A DNA stretch of 64,000 nt from Paenibacillus thiaminolyticus (lineage in GTDB: Bacteria; Bacillota; Bacilli; Paenibacillales; Paenibacillaceae). Below the pieces are notes generated by a model. It was given only the letters and a program-made list of their open reading frames with translations. It had not been told where the DNA came from and made no database searches. Below, one piece after another: positions 32,823 to 42,101 of this stretch; within the stretch, counting starts at the first letter, position 1, and every line of letters starts with the position of its first letter. The stretch spans positions 5,341,001 to 5,405,000 of the forward strand of contig NZ_CP041405.1 of the NCBI RefSeq assembly GCF_007066085.1, read 5' to 3'. The position numbers were made by a program, and so were the translations under genes.

Positions 32823-35800
32823 ATGAAAAGGAAAAATGAAAAGCGGACAACCAAGGGACAGAAGCCATCAAAGAAATCGCCCAGAAAGCCGCTATACTTT
32901 GTCGATAATCCGAACCAGTCGGAGTTATCGCTGCTGGACCGTCTTAATTCAACGAAGAATCCGCCGGACGATTCCGATAGAGCAAGCGTTAATGCGCTGG
33001 CTGCCCTTGAAGCCGTAGAGTCGGAGCGAGAGAATTCGCCTCCGCTGATCACGGCTATATCCGAGAGAGACCTTTATGACGACGACCGGATCGGGGAGGA
33101 ACTGGAAGTCATGACGGGGGGGGCAGAGACCGAAGAGGAATTGCCGCTCCTCGAGAACCCGCCCGCTGAGGATGAACCGGACAGAGCCGAAGGGACAGAT
33201 GATCTTATAGCGCCGGGAAGGCCAACGTCCCGTCAAGGAGGGAGCAGCCGCCGCAATGATCGCACTGCGAAGCGGTATGCTGGTACGGAACGTTCCCGAG
33301 CGGGCGAAGAGGAACGGCCATCGCGCAAGGAGGATTATCCGACTTATACGTCGGCATTCAGCATGGCGGGGACGCTGCCGACCGATCCTGCGGCGCGCGA
33401 TGCTGCCGCACGGTCAGGCATGGATGAACCGGCGGCCCCCACTCCCCCGCCGTCTCCGGCTGCTCAGCCTGAAGCCCATGCTGCCCAGGCTGCCGATACC
33501 CGCAAGGCGAAAGAGAAGCTGCTGGCAGAGAAGCGGAGTTCGGCGCGATCGACCGCCTTTATCTATACCGATGATATTGCGGATGAAGCGGTCACGGAGG
33601 AGAAGCTGGCCGCCTATTCGATCAGCGGATCGAAGCTGCGGCGCGAGAGTATTGGCACCGACATGCTGATTGACTATGCCGTTACGTCCCTGAAAATAGC
33701 GGAGGAGGCAGTAACCGGATCGAAAATTGCACCCAACTCGATCGCTGGGGAGCATTTAATACGCAATGCCGTGTCCGGGGGAAAGCTTCGCGACCGCTCG
33801 GTTACAGGGGAGAAAATTAAGGACGGCAGTATCACTTCCGAGAAGCTGGCGGACAAAACGATTGATTCGTCCAAGATCGCGGAAGGATCGATCCAAGCGA
33901 AGCATCTGAGCGAGCTGTTGATTTCAGGCAATCTGATTCAAGATCAAGCGATTACCGCGGAGAAAATCCGCAGCGGTGCCATTCGCACGGAAAATCTGGC
34001 GAACGAATCGGTTGACGCCTCCAAGCTGGCGCCTGAGTCGGTTACGAACTCCAAGCTGCGCGCCGGGGCAATTACCGGCGACAAGTTGGCGCCAGGCAGC
34101 ATCGACGCGCGCCATTTCAGCGAAGGGGCCGTTGAAGGCCGCGCTATCGGAATGCAGGCGGTGGAGAGCCGTCATATCGGCCCCGGGCAGATCGAAAGCA
34201 CTCATATCGCGTTTGGCACGCTCTCCGGAGCGATGCTTGAAGCCAAGAGCATCACCAGCGAGCCGCTAGCTGACGAGGCGGTGCAATCCCGTCATCTGGC
34301 AGAAGATAGTATTCGCGAGGGGCATATCGGCCCAGGACAGGTCAGCAGCCGTCATCTGGCCGATAGAGTCATTACCACCGCCAAGCTGGCGGATCAATCC
34401 GTCAGCACGATGAAGCTTGTCGAGCACGCGGTCACCTCCTCCAAGCTGGCGGATCAAAGCGTGCTGTCGACGAAGCTGGCGGATGAAGCGGTTCGTTCCC
34501 GGCACCTCGGGAAGCAATCGGTTGACGGGCAGCATTTGGCTCTTCAGGCAGTTGAGTCCCTTCACATCGCGGAAGAGGCCGTCAATGAGATACACATCGC
34601 CCCCGGTGCTGTAAATGGAATTCATCTTATGCCGGAAGCGGTTCATGGCGAGCATCTTGCGGATCAAGCGGTGGAAAGCCGGCATGTAGGCTACCAGGCT
34701 ATCGAGAGCCGGCATCTTGGCGATGAAGCGGTCACCACAGCCAAGCTGGCTCCGGGCGCCGTATCGTCCGATCAACTGGCGGATGAAGCGGTTATAGCCC
34801 GGAAGCTGGGAGCTGCCAGCGTCACGTCGGAGAAGCTGGCCTATGCCAGTGTGCAGCAGCATCATTTGGCGGAAGGAGCGGTCGGCCCGGAAGCGCTCGG
34901 CCCCCAGGCGGTGCAGGAGGAGCATATTGCCACTGGAGCGATCAGGTCGGGACATATCTATCCGCAGTCCATCCAGTCTACCGAGCTGGCTCCCGAGGCC
35001 GTCACGAGCGAGAAGCTGTCGGTGAATGCCGTCTGTGAGCGCCATATCGGGACGGGGGTTATCTATTCCCATCATCTGGCTGACCATATTATTACATCTT
35101 TGAAATTGTCTCCGGAGAGCGTATCGACCGATAAACTGAGTGATTTGTCCGTCACCACCGCCAAGCTGACGAACAGTAGCGTAACCGCAGACAAACTGGC
35201 GGAGAACAGCGTGACAACGGCACATCTTGTCGCTGGAGCCGTCACGTCCGACACTCTGGCTGACGAGAGCGTGCAGGCGCAGCATCTCGCACCGAATTCG
35301 GTAGGGGCGGGGCAACTGCAGCCGGATTCGGTCTCAGGGGCGACGATCCAAGAATCAGCGATTCGCGCGGAGCATGTGCATCCCGGGAGCATCGGTTCGG
35401 TTCAGCTTGATGCAGCCAGCGTAGGCAGCGAACACGTGATTGAGGGATCCATTCACGCCAAGCATCTCGCAGGCTGGAGCATCGGGTCCGATCATCTCGT
35501 CGATGCGGCCGTTACAGGAGATAAATTGGCAGATGACAGCGTGGCGGCCCGGAATCTCCAAGCGGCAAGTGTAGATACCGATCATCTGGCGGAGGAAGCT
35601 GTCACCGGCTTGAAGGTGGCTCCCGGTTCGATTGGATCTCACCATGTACGGGAAGGAGCGATCCGGTCCGTCCATCTGGCCGCGCATTCTGTTGGCGAGG
35701 AGCAGCTTCAGCCGAAATCGATATCTTCAGGAATGCTGCAGGAGGACAGCGTAACTGCGGCCAGCATCGCTCCCCAGTCCATCACGGAGAAGCATGTGGC

Positions 35801-38800
35801 GCTGGAAGCGATATCCGGCAAGCATATGCAGGCAGAGTCGATTCAGGGGTACCATCTGCGCAAAGGAACGATTACGATGGCGCATTTGGGCGCTGATGTG
35901 CTCTCCAGCGATCTTATCCCGGAGGGAAGTCTGGGCGGGAGCAAGCTTCAACCTCGGGCTGTGACGAGCGGACATATGGCGGATGCCGCCATCCAAGCCA
36001 GCCATCTGGCCGACGATGCGGTTCACTCCCGTCATATTGCGGTGCAAGTGATCCGTTCGGAGCATCTTTCGGCCAGTTCGGTGTCCGGCGAGCATCTCGC
36101 TTCCGACTCGGTCAGCGGCGAGGCGATAGCGGAAGGCGCTGTCGGCAGCGGCCATCTCTCAGCAGGCGCGGTGCAAAGCCACCATGTCGCCTCCGGAGCG
36201 ATTCAAGCCGAGCATCTGCAGAAGAACGCGATTACCGGCGAGCATATCCGGCAGGCTGCAATCGGCGGCCATCATTTGCAGCTGGGTATGATTGACAGCC
36301 AGCATCTCCAGCCCGGCTTGATTGTATCCGCTCATTTAAGCGAAGGGGCTGTTCTTCCGCATCATTTGCGGGAGCAGACAATCGGAGAGGAGCATCTGCA
36401 GGCTGCAAGCATTCGTGCGGATATGCTTCAGGACGGAGCCGTGACGGAACGGAGCCTGGGTGACGGCTGTGTGACGAGCAGCAAGCTGGATATGTGCAGC
36501 ATCGCACGTGATCATGTGCAACCGGGAGCCATTGGCAGCACGGAGCTGGCAGGCGGCGCAGTTCAATCGTCTCATGTGCAGCTTGGTGCCATTGGCAGCG
36601 ACCATATTGAGACAAATGCGATCGGAAGCGATCAATTGGCAGATGGAACGGTCGGCTTCTCGCATTTGAATGAAGAGGTCATGGAGCTGCTAACCTCTGC
36701 GATAACGCCGAAGCCGGCGGAGGCCGTTGTGATTCCGGAAGATTCGATCGCGTCGGAGATGCTGCATGCCGGGGCGGTTACGGCAGAGAAGCTGGCTCCT
36801 CACAGTGTCGGCTCGACTCATCTGCAGGAACAGGCCATCAATTCCTCACATTTGGAGGGAGCCGCGGTGGAGGGGCGGCATATCCGCCCGCAAGCGGTCG
36901 CCAGTGAGCATATCGGCACGGGGGCCGTCCAGTCCGAGCATATTTCGAGCGGAGCCGTGCTCGGCAGCCATATGGCTGCGGGCGAAGTAACGGGGCACCA
37001 TATTGCGGAGGGTCAGGTAGCCAGTCAGCATATCGGTGCGGGTGTAGTCACAGGCCATCATATCGCCAAGGGCGAAGTGGCCGGTTGGCATATTGGTTCG
37101 GGTGAAGTAAAAGGCCGCCATATCGCCGAGGGCGAGGTAGCGTCATCGCATATCGGCGAGGGAGAAGTCACCGGGCGGCATATTGCTGAAGGGGAGGTCG
37201 TCGGTCATCATATCGGAGCTGGCGAGGTAACCGGCCGCCATATCGCCGAGGGCGAGGTAGCCGGTCATCATATCGGCGCGGCTGAAGTGACCGGCCGTCA
37301 TATCGCTGAAGGCGAGGTAACCGGCGATCATATCGGAGCAGGCGAAGTAAAAGCCCGCCATATCGCCGAGGGTGAGGTCGCCGGTCGCCATATCGGAACA
37401 GGCGAAGTCACCGGCCGCCATATCGCTGAAGGCCAGATAGCCGGTGAGCATATCGGAGCAGGGGAAGTCACCAGCCGTCATATCGCCGAGGGCCAGGTAT
37501 CCGGATGGCATATCGGAGCAGGAGAAATAACGGATCGCCATATCGCTGAGGGCGAAGTAGCGGGTCGTCATATCGGAGCAGGAGAAGTGACCGGCCGTCA
37601 TATCGCTGAAGGCGAGGTAATCGGCCAGCATATCGGAGCAGGCGAAATCACCGGCCGCCATATCATGGAAGGAGAAGTAGCTGGTCATCATATTGGAGCA
37701 GAGGAAGTCACTGGCCGTCACATCGCCGAAGGCGAAGTAGCGGGCCGGCATATCGGAACGGGCGAAGTCACTGGCCGTCATATCGCCGAAGGCGGGGTAG
37801 CGGGCCGGCATATTGGAGCGAGCGAAGTGACCGGCCATCATATCGCCGAGGCTGAGATAGCCGGTCATCATATCGGAGCAGGAGAAGTGACCGGCCGCCA
37901 TATTGGCGAGGCCGAGGTAGCGGGCCATCATATCGGAGCAGGAGAAGTGACCGGCCGTCACATCGCTGAGGGCGAGGTAGCGGGCCATCATATCGGAGCA
38001 GGAGAAGTGACCGGCCGTCATATCGCTGAGGGCGAGGTAGTTGGTGAGCATATCGGAGCAGGCGAGGTCACCGGCCATCATATTGGCGAGGGCGAAGTAG
38101 CGGGTCGTCATATCGGAGCGGGTGAAGTGACCGGCCGTCATATTGCCGAGGGTGAGGTATCCGGGTGGCATATCGGAGCAGGCGAAATAACGGACCGTCA
38201 TATCGCTGAAGGCGAAGTCGCGGGTTATCATATCGGCAAGGGGGAAATTGCCGGTGAGCATATCGGGGCCGGAGAAGTAAAAGGCCGCCATATCACCGAG
38301 GGCGAAGTAGTCGGCCACCATATTGGAACGGGAGAAATAAAAGGCCGCCATATCGCTGTGGGCGAGGTAGCAGGCAATCATATCCGTGCGGGTGCAGTGA
38401 CCGGCCGTCATATCGCTGATGGCGAGATAGCCGGTGAGCATATCGGAGCAAGCGAGGTCACCGGCCATCATATTGGCGAGGGCCAGGTAGCGGGTCATCA
38501 TATCGGAGCCGGTGAAGTAGTCGGCCGTCATATTGCCGAGGGCGAGATAGCGGGCCAACATATCGGAACGGGAGAAGTGAGCGGCCGCCATATCGCCGAG
38601 AATGAGATAGCGGGCCAACATATCGGAACGGGAGAAGTGAGCGGCCGCCATATCGCCGAGAATGAGGTATCGGGTCATCATATCGGAGCCGGAGAAGTGA
38701 GCGGCCGTCATATCGCCGAGTGTGAGATAGCGGGCCAACATATCGGAGCCGGAGAAGTGAGCGGCCGTCATATTGGCGAGGGCGAGATAGCGGGCCAACA

Positions 38801-41096
38801 TATCGGAGCCGGAGAAGTGAGCGGCCGTCATATTGGTGAGGGCGAGATAGCGGGCCAACATATCGGAGCCGGAGAAGTGAGCGGCCGCCATATCGCCGAG
38901 AATGAGGTATCGGGTCATCATATCGGAACGGGAGAAGTGAGCGGCCGCCATATCGCCGAGAATGAGATAACGGGACAACATATCGGAGCCGGAGAAGTAG
39001 TCGGCCGCCATATCGCCGAGGGTGAGGTGTCGGGCCAACATATCGGAGCCGGAGAAGTGAGCGGCCGCCATATTGGCGAGGGCGAGATAACGGGCCAACA
39101 TATCCGAACGGGAGAAGTGAGCGGCCGTCATATTGCCGAGGGTGAGGTATCGGGTCATCATATCGGAACGGGAGAAGTGAGCGGCCGCCATATCGCCGAG
39201 AATGAGATAACGGGCCAACATATCGGGGCCGGAGAAGTGAGCGGCCGCCATATCGCCGAGGGCGAGATAGCGGGCCAACATATCGGAGCCGGAGAAGTAG
39301 TCGGCCGCCATATCGCCGAGGGTGAGGTATCGGGTCATCATATCGGAACGGGAGAAGTGAGCGGCCGCCATATCGCTGAGAATGAGATATCGGGCCAACA
39401 TATCGGAGCCGGAGAAGTGAGCGGCCGCCATATCGCCGAGAATGAGATAACGGGTCATCATATCGGAACGGGAGAAGTGAGCGGCCGTCATATTGCCGAG
39501 GGCGAGATATCGGGTCATCATATCGGAGCCGGAGAAGTGAGCGGCCGTCATATCGCCGAGGGCGAGGTAACGGGCCAACATATCGGAGCCGGAGAAGTGA
39601 GCGGCCGTCATATTGCCGAGGGCGAGATAACGGGCCAACATCTCGGGGCAGGAGAAGTGAAGAGCCGCCATATCGGCGAAGGAGAAATAGCCGGTTATCA
39701 TATCGGAGCAGGAGAAGTAAAAGGTCATCACATCGCTGAAGGCGAGGTAGTCGGCCGCCATATTGGCGAAGGTGAGGTAACGGGCCAACATCTCGGGGCA
39801 GGTGAAGTAACAGGCCGCCACATCGGCGAAGGAGAAGTAACCGGCCAACATCTCGGGGCAGGTGAAGTAACAGGCCGCCATATCGGCGAAGGAGAAATAT
39901 CCGGTCAACATATCGGAGCAGGAGAAGTAAAAGGTCATCACATTGCTGAAGGCGAGGTAGTGGGCCATCATATTGGTGAAGGTCAGGTAACCGGCCAACA
40001 TCTCGGGGCAGGTGAAGTAACAGGCCGCCATATCTGCGAAGGAGAAATATCCGGTCAACATATCGGAGCAGGAGAAGTAAAAGGTCATCACATCGCTGAA
40101 GGCGAGGTAGTCGGCCGCCATATTGGCGAAGGTGAGGTAACGGGCCAACATCTCGGGGCAGGTGAAGTAACAGGCCGCCACATCGGCGAAGGAGAAGTAA
40201 CCGGCCAACATCTCGGGGCAGGTGAAGTAACAGGCCGCCATATCGGAGAAGGAGAAATAGCCGGTCAACATATCGGAGCCGGAGAAGTAAAAGGTCATCA
40301 CATTGCTGAAGGCGAGGTAGTGGGCCATCATATTGGTGAAGGTCAGGTAACGGGCCAACATCTCGGGGCAGGTGAAGTAACAGGCCGCCATCTCGGCGAA
40401 GGAGAAATATCCGGTCATCATATCGGAGCAGGAGAAGTAAAAGGTCATCACATTGCTGAAGGCGAGGTAGTGGGCCGTCATATTGGTGAAGGTCAGGTAA
40501 CCGGCCAACATCTCGGGGCAGGTGAAGTAACAGGCCGCCATATCGGCGAAGGAGAAATAGCCGGTCAACATATCGGAGCAGGAGAAGTAAAAGGTCATCA
40601 CATCGCTGAAGGCGAGGTAGTGGGCCATCATATTGGCGAAGGTGAGGTAACCGGCCTACATCTCGGGACAGGAGAAGTGAAGAGCCGCCATATCGGCGAA
40701 GGAGAAATAGCCGGCCAACATATCGCAGCGGGGAGCATCCGGTCTGAGCACTTGGAAGAGGGAGTCTTGATTTCGATCGTGCCCCAGCCCGGAACGGTTA
40801 CACCGGAGTCCTGTTCCTTCGTTCCCGTGCGCACTGCGATGCCGCGCGCCGGAGCTTTGCAGCAATTCGGGATGAGCGCATTTCTGCTCCAGGGGGAGAC
40901 AGACCGGGTAGACGTCCGGATTGCCTTCGATGAGCCGTTCCCGAATAATCAATATGTTCTTGTCGCGATGACCAACCACCCGGAATGCCATGCGGTGCTC
41001 AAATCGCAAGCAACGCACAGCGCCGTTCTGGAAATACACCGTAAAGATCCACAGTCACAGCCGTTCGGCTGCGTATCCTGGATTGCGATCGGCTAG
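32823..41096 (+). CDS. Giant decapeptide-repeat protein with WIAG-tail-like C-terminus
   Basis: 2757 residues, ATG after GGAAAGGAGAGAG. No signal peptide or membrane span. Residues 1-250 are a low-complexity Lys/Glu/Pro/Ala leader. From ~252 to ~1280 run decapeptides of the type S-V/I-T-x-x-K/H-L-A-x-x. After a ~20-residue break (ELLTSAITPKPAEAV) they change to paired GRHIAEGEVA / GHHIGAGEVT units up to ~2639. The last ~118 residues are a non-repeat domain ending SWIAIG, resembling the WIAG-tail domain of Paenibacillus repeat proteins. Regular I/L/V every five residues suggests a beta-solenoid fibre (inference). The repeat is rich in Glu and His and lacks Cys, with only rare exceptions. Its glycosyltransferase neighbours point to a glycosylated surface filament, plausibly of the spore. 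Confidence 0.85.
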   Translation: MKRKNEKRTTKGQKPSKKSPRKPLYFVDNPNQSELSLLDRLNSTKNPPDDSDRASVNALAALEAVESERENSPPLITAISERDLYDDDRIGEELEVMTGGAETEEELPLLENPPAEDEPDRAEGTDDLIAPGRPTSRQGGSSRRNDRTAKRYAGTERSRAGEEERPSRKEDYPTYTSAFSMAGTLPTDPAARDAAARSGMDEPAAPTPPPSPAAQPEAHAAQAADTRKAKEKLLAEKRSSARSTAFIYTDDIADEAVTEEKLAAYSISGSKLRRESIGTDMLIDYAVTSLKIAEEAVTGSKIAPNSIAGEHLIRNAVSGGKLRDRSVTGEKIKDGSITSEKLADKTIDSSKIAEGSIQAKHLSELLISGNLIQDQAITAEKIRSGAIRTENLANESVDASKLAPESVTNSKLRAGAITGDKLAPGSIDARHFSEGAVEGRAIGMQAVESRHIGPGQIESTHIAFGTLSGAMLEAKSITSEPLADEAVQSRHLAEDSIREGHIGPGQVSSRHLADRVITTAKLADQSVSTMKLVEHAVTSSKLADQSVLSTKLADEAVRSRHLGKQSVDGQHLALQAVESLHIAEEAVNEIHIAPGAVNGIHLMPEAVHGEHLADQAVESRHVGYQAIESRHLGDEAVTTAKLAPGAVSSDQLADEAVIARKLGAASVTSEKLAYASVQQHHLAEGAVGPEALGPQAVQEEHIATGAIRSGHIYPQSIQSTELAPEAVTSEKLSVNAVCERHIGTGVIYSHHLADHIITSLKLSPESVSTDKLSDLSVTTAKLTNSSVTADKLAENSVTTAHLVAGAVTSDTLADESVQAQHLAPNSVGAGQLQPDSVSGATIQESAIRAEHVHPGSIGSVQLDAASVGSEHVIEGSIHAKHLAGWSIGSDHLVDAAVTGDKLADDSVAARNLQAASVDTDHLAEEAVTGLKVAPGSIGSHHVREGAIRSVHLAAHSVGEEQLQPKSISSGMLQEDSVTAASIAPQSITEKHVALEAISGKHMQAESIQGYHLRKGTITMAHLGADVLSSDLIPEGSLGGSKLQPRAVTSGHMADAAIQASHLADDAVHSRHIAVQVIRSEHLSASSVSGEHLASDSVSGEAIAEGAVGSGHLSAGAVQSHHVASGAIQAEHLQKNAITGEHIRQAAIGGHHLQLGMIDSQHLQPGLIVSAHLSEGAVLPHHLREQTIGEEHLQAASIRADMLQDGAVTERSLGDGCVTSSKLDMCSIARDHVQPGAIGSTELAGGAVQSSHVQLGAIGSDHIETNAIGSDQLADGTVGFSHLNEEVMELLTSAITPKPAEAVVIPEDSIASEMLHAGAVTAEKLAPHSVGSTHLQEQAINSSHLEGAAVEGRHIRPQAVASEHIGTGAVQSEHISSGAVLGSHMAAGEVTGHHIAEGQVASQHIGAGVVTGHHIAKGEVAGWHIGSGEVKGRHIAEGEVASSHIGEGEVTGRHIAEGEVVGHHIGAGEVTGRHIAEGEVAGHHIGAAEVTGRHIAEGEVTGDHIGAGEVKARHIAEGEVAGRHIGTGEVTGRHIAEGQIAGEHIGAGEVTSRHIAEGQVSGWHIGAGEITDRHIAEGEVAGRHIGAGEVTGRHIAEGEVIGQHIGAGEITGRHIMEGEVAGHHIGAEEVTGRHIAEGEVAGRHIGTGEVTGRHIAEGGVAGRHIGASEVTGHHIAEAEIAGHHIGAGEVTGRHIGEAEVAGHHIGAGEVTGRHIAEGEVAGHHIGAGEVTGRHIAEGEVVGEHIGAGEVTGHHIGEGEVAGRHIGAGEVTGRHIAEGEVSGWHIGAGEITDRHIAEGEVAGYHIGKGEIAGEHIGAGEVKGRHITEGEVVGHHIGTGEIKGRHIAVGEVAGNHIRAGAVTGRHIADGEIAGEHIGASEVTGHHIGEGQVAGHHIGAGEVVGRHIAEGEIAGQHIGTGEVSGRHIAENEIAGQHIGTGEVSGRHIAENEVSGHHIGAGEVSGRHIAECEIAGQHIGAGEVSGRHIGEGEIAGQHIGAGEVSGRHIGEGEIAGQHIGAGEVSGRHIAENEVSGHHIGTGEVSGRHIAENEITGQHIGAGEVVGRHIAEGEVSGQHIGAGEVSGRHIGEGEITGQHIRTGEVSGRHIAEGEVSGHHIGTGEVSGRHIAENEITGQHIGAGEVSGRHIAEGEIAGQHIGAGEVVGRHIAEGEVSGHHIGTGEVSGRHIAENEISGQHIGAGEVSGRHIAENEITGHHIGTGEVSGRHIAEGEISGHHIGAGEVSGRHIAEGEVTGQHIGAGEVSGRHIAEGEITGQHLGAGEVKSRHIGEGEIAGYHIGAGEVKGHHIAEGEVVGRHIGEGEVTGQHLGAGEVTGRHIGEGEVTGQHLGAGEVTGRHIGEGEISGQHIGAGEVKGHHIAEGEVVGHHIGEGQVTGQHLGAGEVTGRHICEGEISGQHIGAGEVKGHHIAEGEVVGRHIGEGEVTGQHLGAGEVTGRHIGEGEVTGQHLGAGEVTGRHIGEGEIAGQHIGAGEVKGHHIAEGEVVGHHIGEGQVTGQHLGAGEVTGRHLGEGEISGHHIGAGEVKGHHIAEGEVVGRHIGEGQVTGQHLGAGEVTGRHIGEGEIAGQHIGAGEVKGHHIAEGEVVGHHIGEGEVTGLHLGTGEVKSRHIGEGEIAGQHIAAGSIRSEHLEEGVLISIVPQPGTVTPESCSFVPVRTAMPRAGALQQFGMSAFLLQGETDRVDVRIAFDEPFPNNQYVLVAMTNHPECHAVLKSQATHSAVLEIHRKDPQSQPFGCVSWIAIG
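33580..36660 (+). repeat. 30-bp degenerate tandem repeats (decapeptide zone 1)
   Basis: About 100 imperfect 30-bp units, each coding one decapeptide (e.g. SVTTAKLADQ, AVTSSKLADE, AIRAEHVHPG). They keep one register for about 3 kb although base identity between units is low: the older part of the array. Confidence 0.85.
36961..40740 (+). repeat. 60-bp tandem repeats, 63 units without an indel (zone 2)
   Basis: A 60-bp unit coding two decapeptides (GRHIAEGEVA GHHIGAGEVT) repeats in strict phase over 3780 bp. Identity between units rises toward the 3' end. From ~39660 to 40740 a 150-bp (50-residue) higher-order unit recurs several times nearly unchanged, indicating recent segmental duplication. 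Confidence 0.92.
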
Positions 41097-41126
41097 CTTG
41101 CGGCCGATACGCCGGTTAGACAAGAT

Positions 41127-41156
41127 AGCCGCCAGATGCCAACTGGCGGCTTTTTG
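41127..41156 (+). terminator. Terminator after the giant repeat gene
   Basis: AGCCGCCAG pairs with CTGGCGGCT over a 7-nt loop, then TTTTG. Confidence 0.8.
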
Positions 41157-41217
41157 CACATCTTAGCGATCCGCCGGGTTATGGGAGGAAGCGGGCCGAA
41201 TGTGCACATGTGCCGTT

Positions 41218-41244
41218 ACACTCTGGACTCTGTCTCATACAATG
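41218..41244 (+). promoter_or_regulatory. Candidate sporulation promoter of the glycosyltransferase run
   Basis: CATACAATG at 41236 contains the sigma-E -10 consensus CATACAAT and is one base off the sigma-K form, with AC 16 nt upstream (41218). It lies 44 nt before the GT2 start, directly after a terminator, so the run of genes needs a promoter here. Confidence 0.4.
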
Positions 41245-41287
41245 GGATGTAAATACATGTGCAATTTGCCCGGGAGGGATACGTGCA

Positions 41288-42097
41288 ATGGCTCATTCCA
41301 AAAGATTTCGTTCTGCGCGAACGCGTACCCGCCGGCGTGTACGGCGACATCGAATCCATAGTTCTTCCGATCCCTTTGTATCGGTCATCATCCCGGTTTT
41401 GAATGAACGGCGAACACTGGCCCGTGTCATTGAGCGGGCGGCACAGGTGCATCCCGCCTCAGAGGTCATCGTCGTAGCGAACGGCACGACGGACGGTTCG
41501 GACCGCATCGCAGAAGAGATGGGAGCCCGGGTTCTTCGTTATGCGATCCCGCTTGGCCACGATAAGGGAAGATCCATTGGAGCCGAAGCTGCGGCAGGAC
41601 GAATTCTGCTGTTCATCGACGGAGATATCGTGCTGCAAGCATCGGAATTGCGCCCGTTCGTCCATGCGGTGAACAATGGCGTCGATGTCGCTCTCAATAA
41701 TTATCAGGGACCCGTCCGGAAGCATACTGTACATGGAGTTGTATTGGCAAAGCATGCCTTGAACGCCATGCTGTCCAGGCAGGATCTGGGGGGAGCTTCC
41801 ATGACTGCCGTTCCGCATGCGTTAAGTCGTCGGGCGCTTGAACTGATCGGTGTCGACGCGCTATCTGTCCCGCCGCTTGCGCATACGATGGCCATCGTAT
41901 ACGGGCTGAATATCCGGGGAGTGCATACGATTGACGTCGGCCGCATAAATCGGATACGTGTACGGGGGATGGGGCAGGATCCGCTGGAGCCGCTGATATG
42001 GCAAGATCACATGCAGGCGATTCGCTGGTTGATGGAACAGCGGGGCCCTCGCGGTGGCCATTCGGATTTGACCAGACAACGGGAGCGGGTGACATGA
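41288..42097 (+). CDS. Glycosyltransferase family 2 with Arg-rich N-terminus
   Basis: 269 residues from ATG 41288 (GGGAGGGA upstream; an earlier in-frame start at 41210 overlaps the candidate promoter). The first ~25 residues are a basic tail (KRFRSARTRTRRRVRRHR). GT-A domain follows: VSVIIPVLNERRTLARVIE (~33-51), ANGTTDGSDRIAEEMGARVL, and a metal-binding DGD in LLFIDGDIVL (~117-126). It closely resembles the next gene in its catalytic core (both have AVPHAL/I..RRAL and GRNR/GRINRIR endings). Transfers a sugar from a nucleotide donor; acceptor unknown, by context the giant repeat protein or a spore-surface glycan. Confidence 0.87.
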   Translation: MAHSKRFRSARTRTRRRVRRHRIHSSSDPFVSVIIPVLNERRTLARVIERAAQVHPASEVIVVANGTTDGSDRIAEEMGARVLRYAIPLGHDKGRSIGAEAAAGRILLFIDGDIVLQASELRPFVHAVNNGVDVALNNYQGPVRKHTVHGVVLAKHALNAMLSRQDLGGASMTAVPHALSRRALELIGVDALSVPPLAHTMAIVYGLNIRGVHTIDVGRINRIRVRGMGQDPLEPLIWQDHMQAIRWLMEQRGPRGGHSDLTRQRERVT

Positions 42098-42101
42098 TGC
42101 C

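Noticed and set aside
37143..40631. A 1162-codon open frame on the minus strand across the repeat array
   Set aside because: A 60-bp repeat without indels and without a stop in one antisense frame is automatically open over the whole array. No ribosome site, and the product would be a meaningless repeat; the plus-strand gene explains the DNA.
33580..40740. CRISPR array as an explanation for the regular repeats
   Set aside because: The units are contiguous, in frame, and code a continuous protein. There are no unique spacers and no cas genes.
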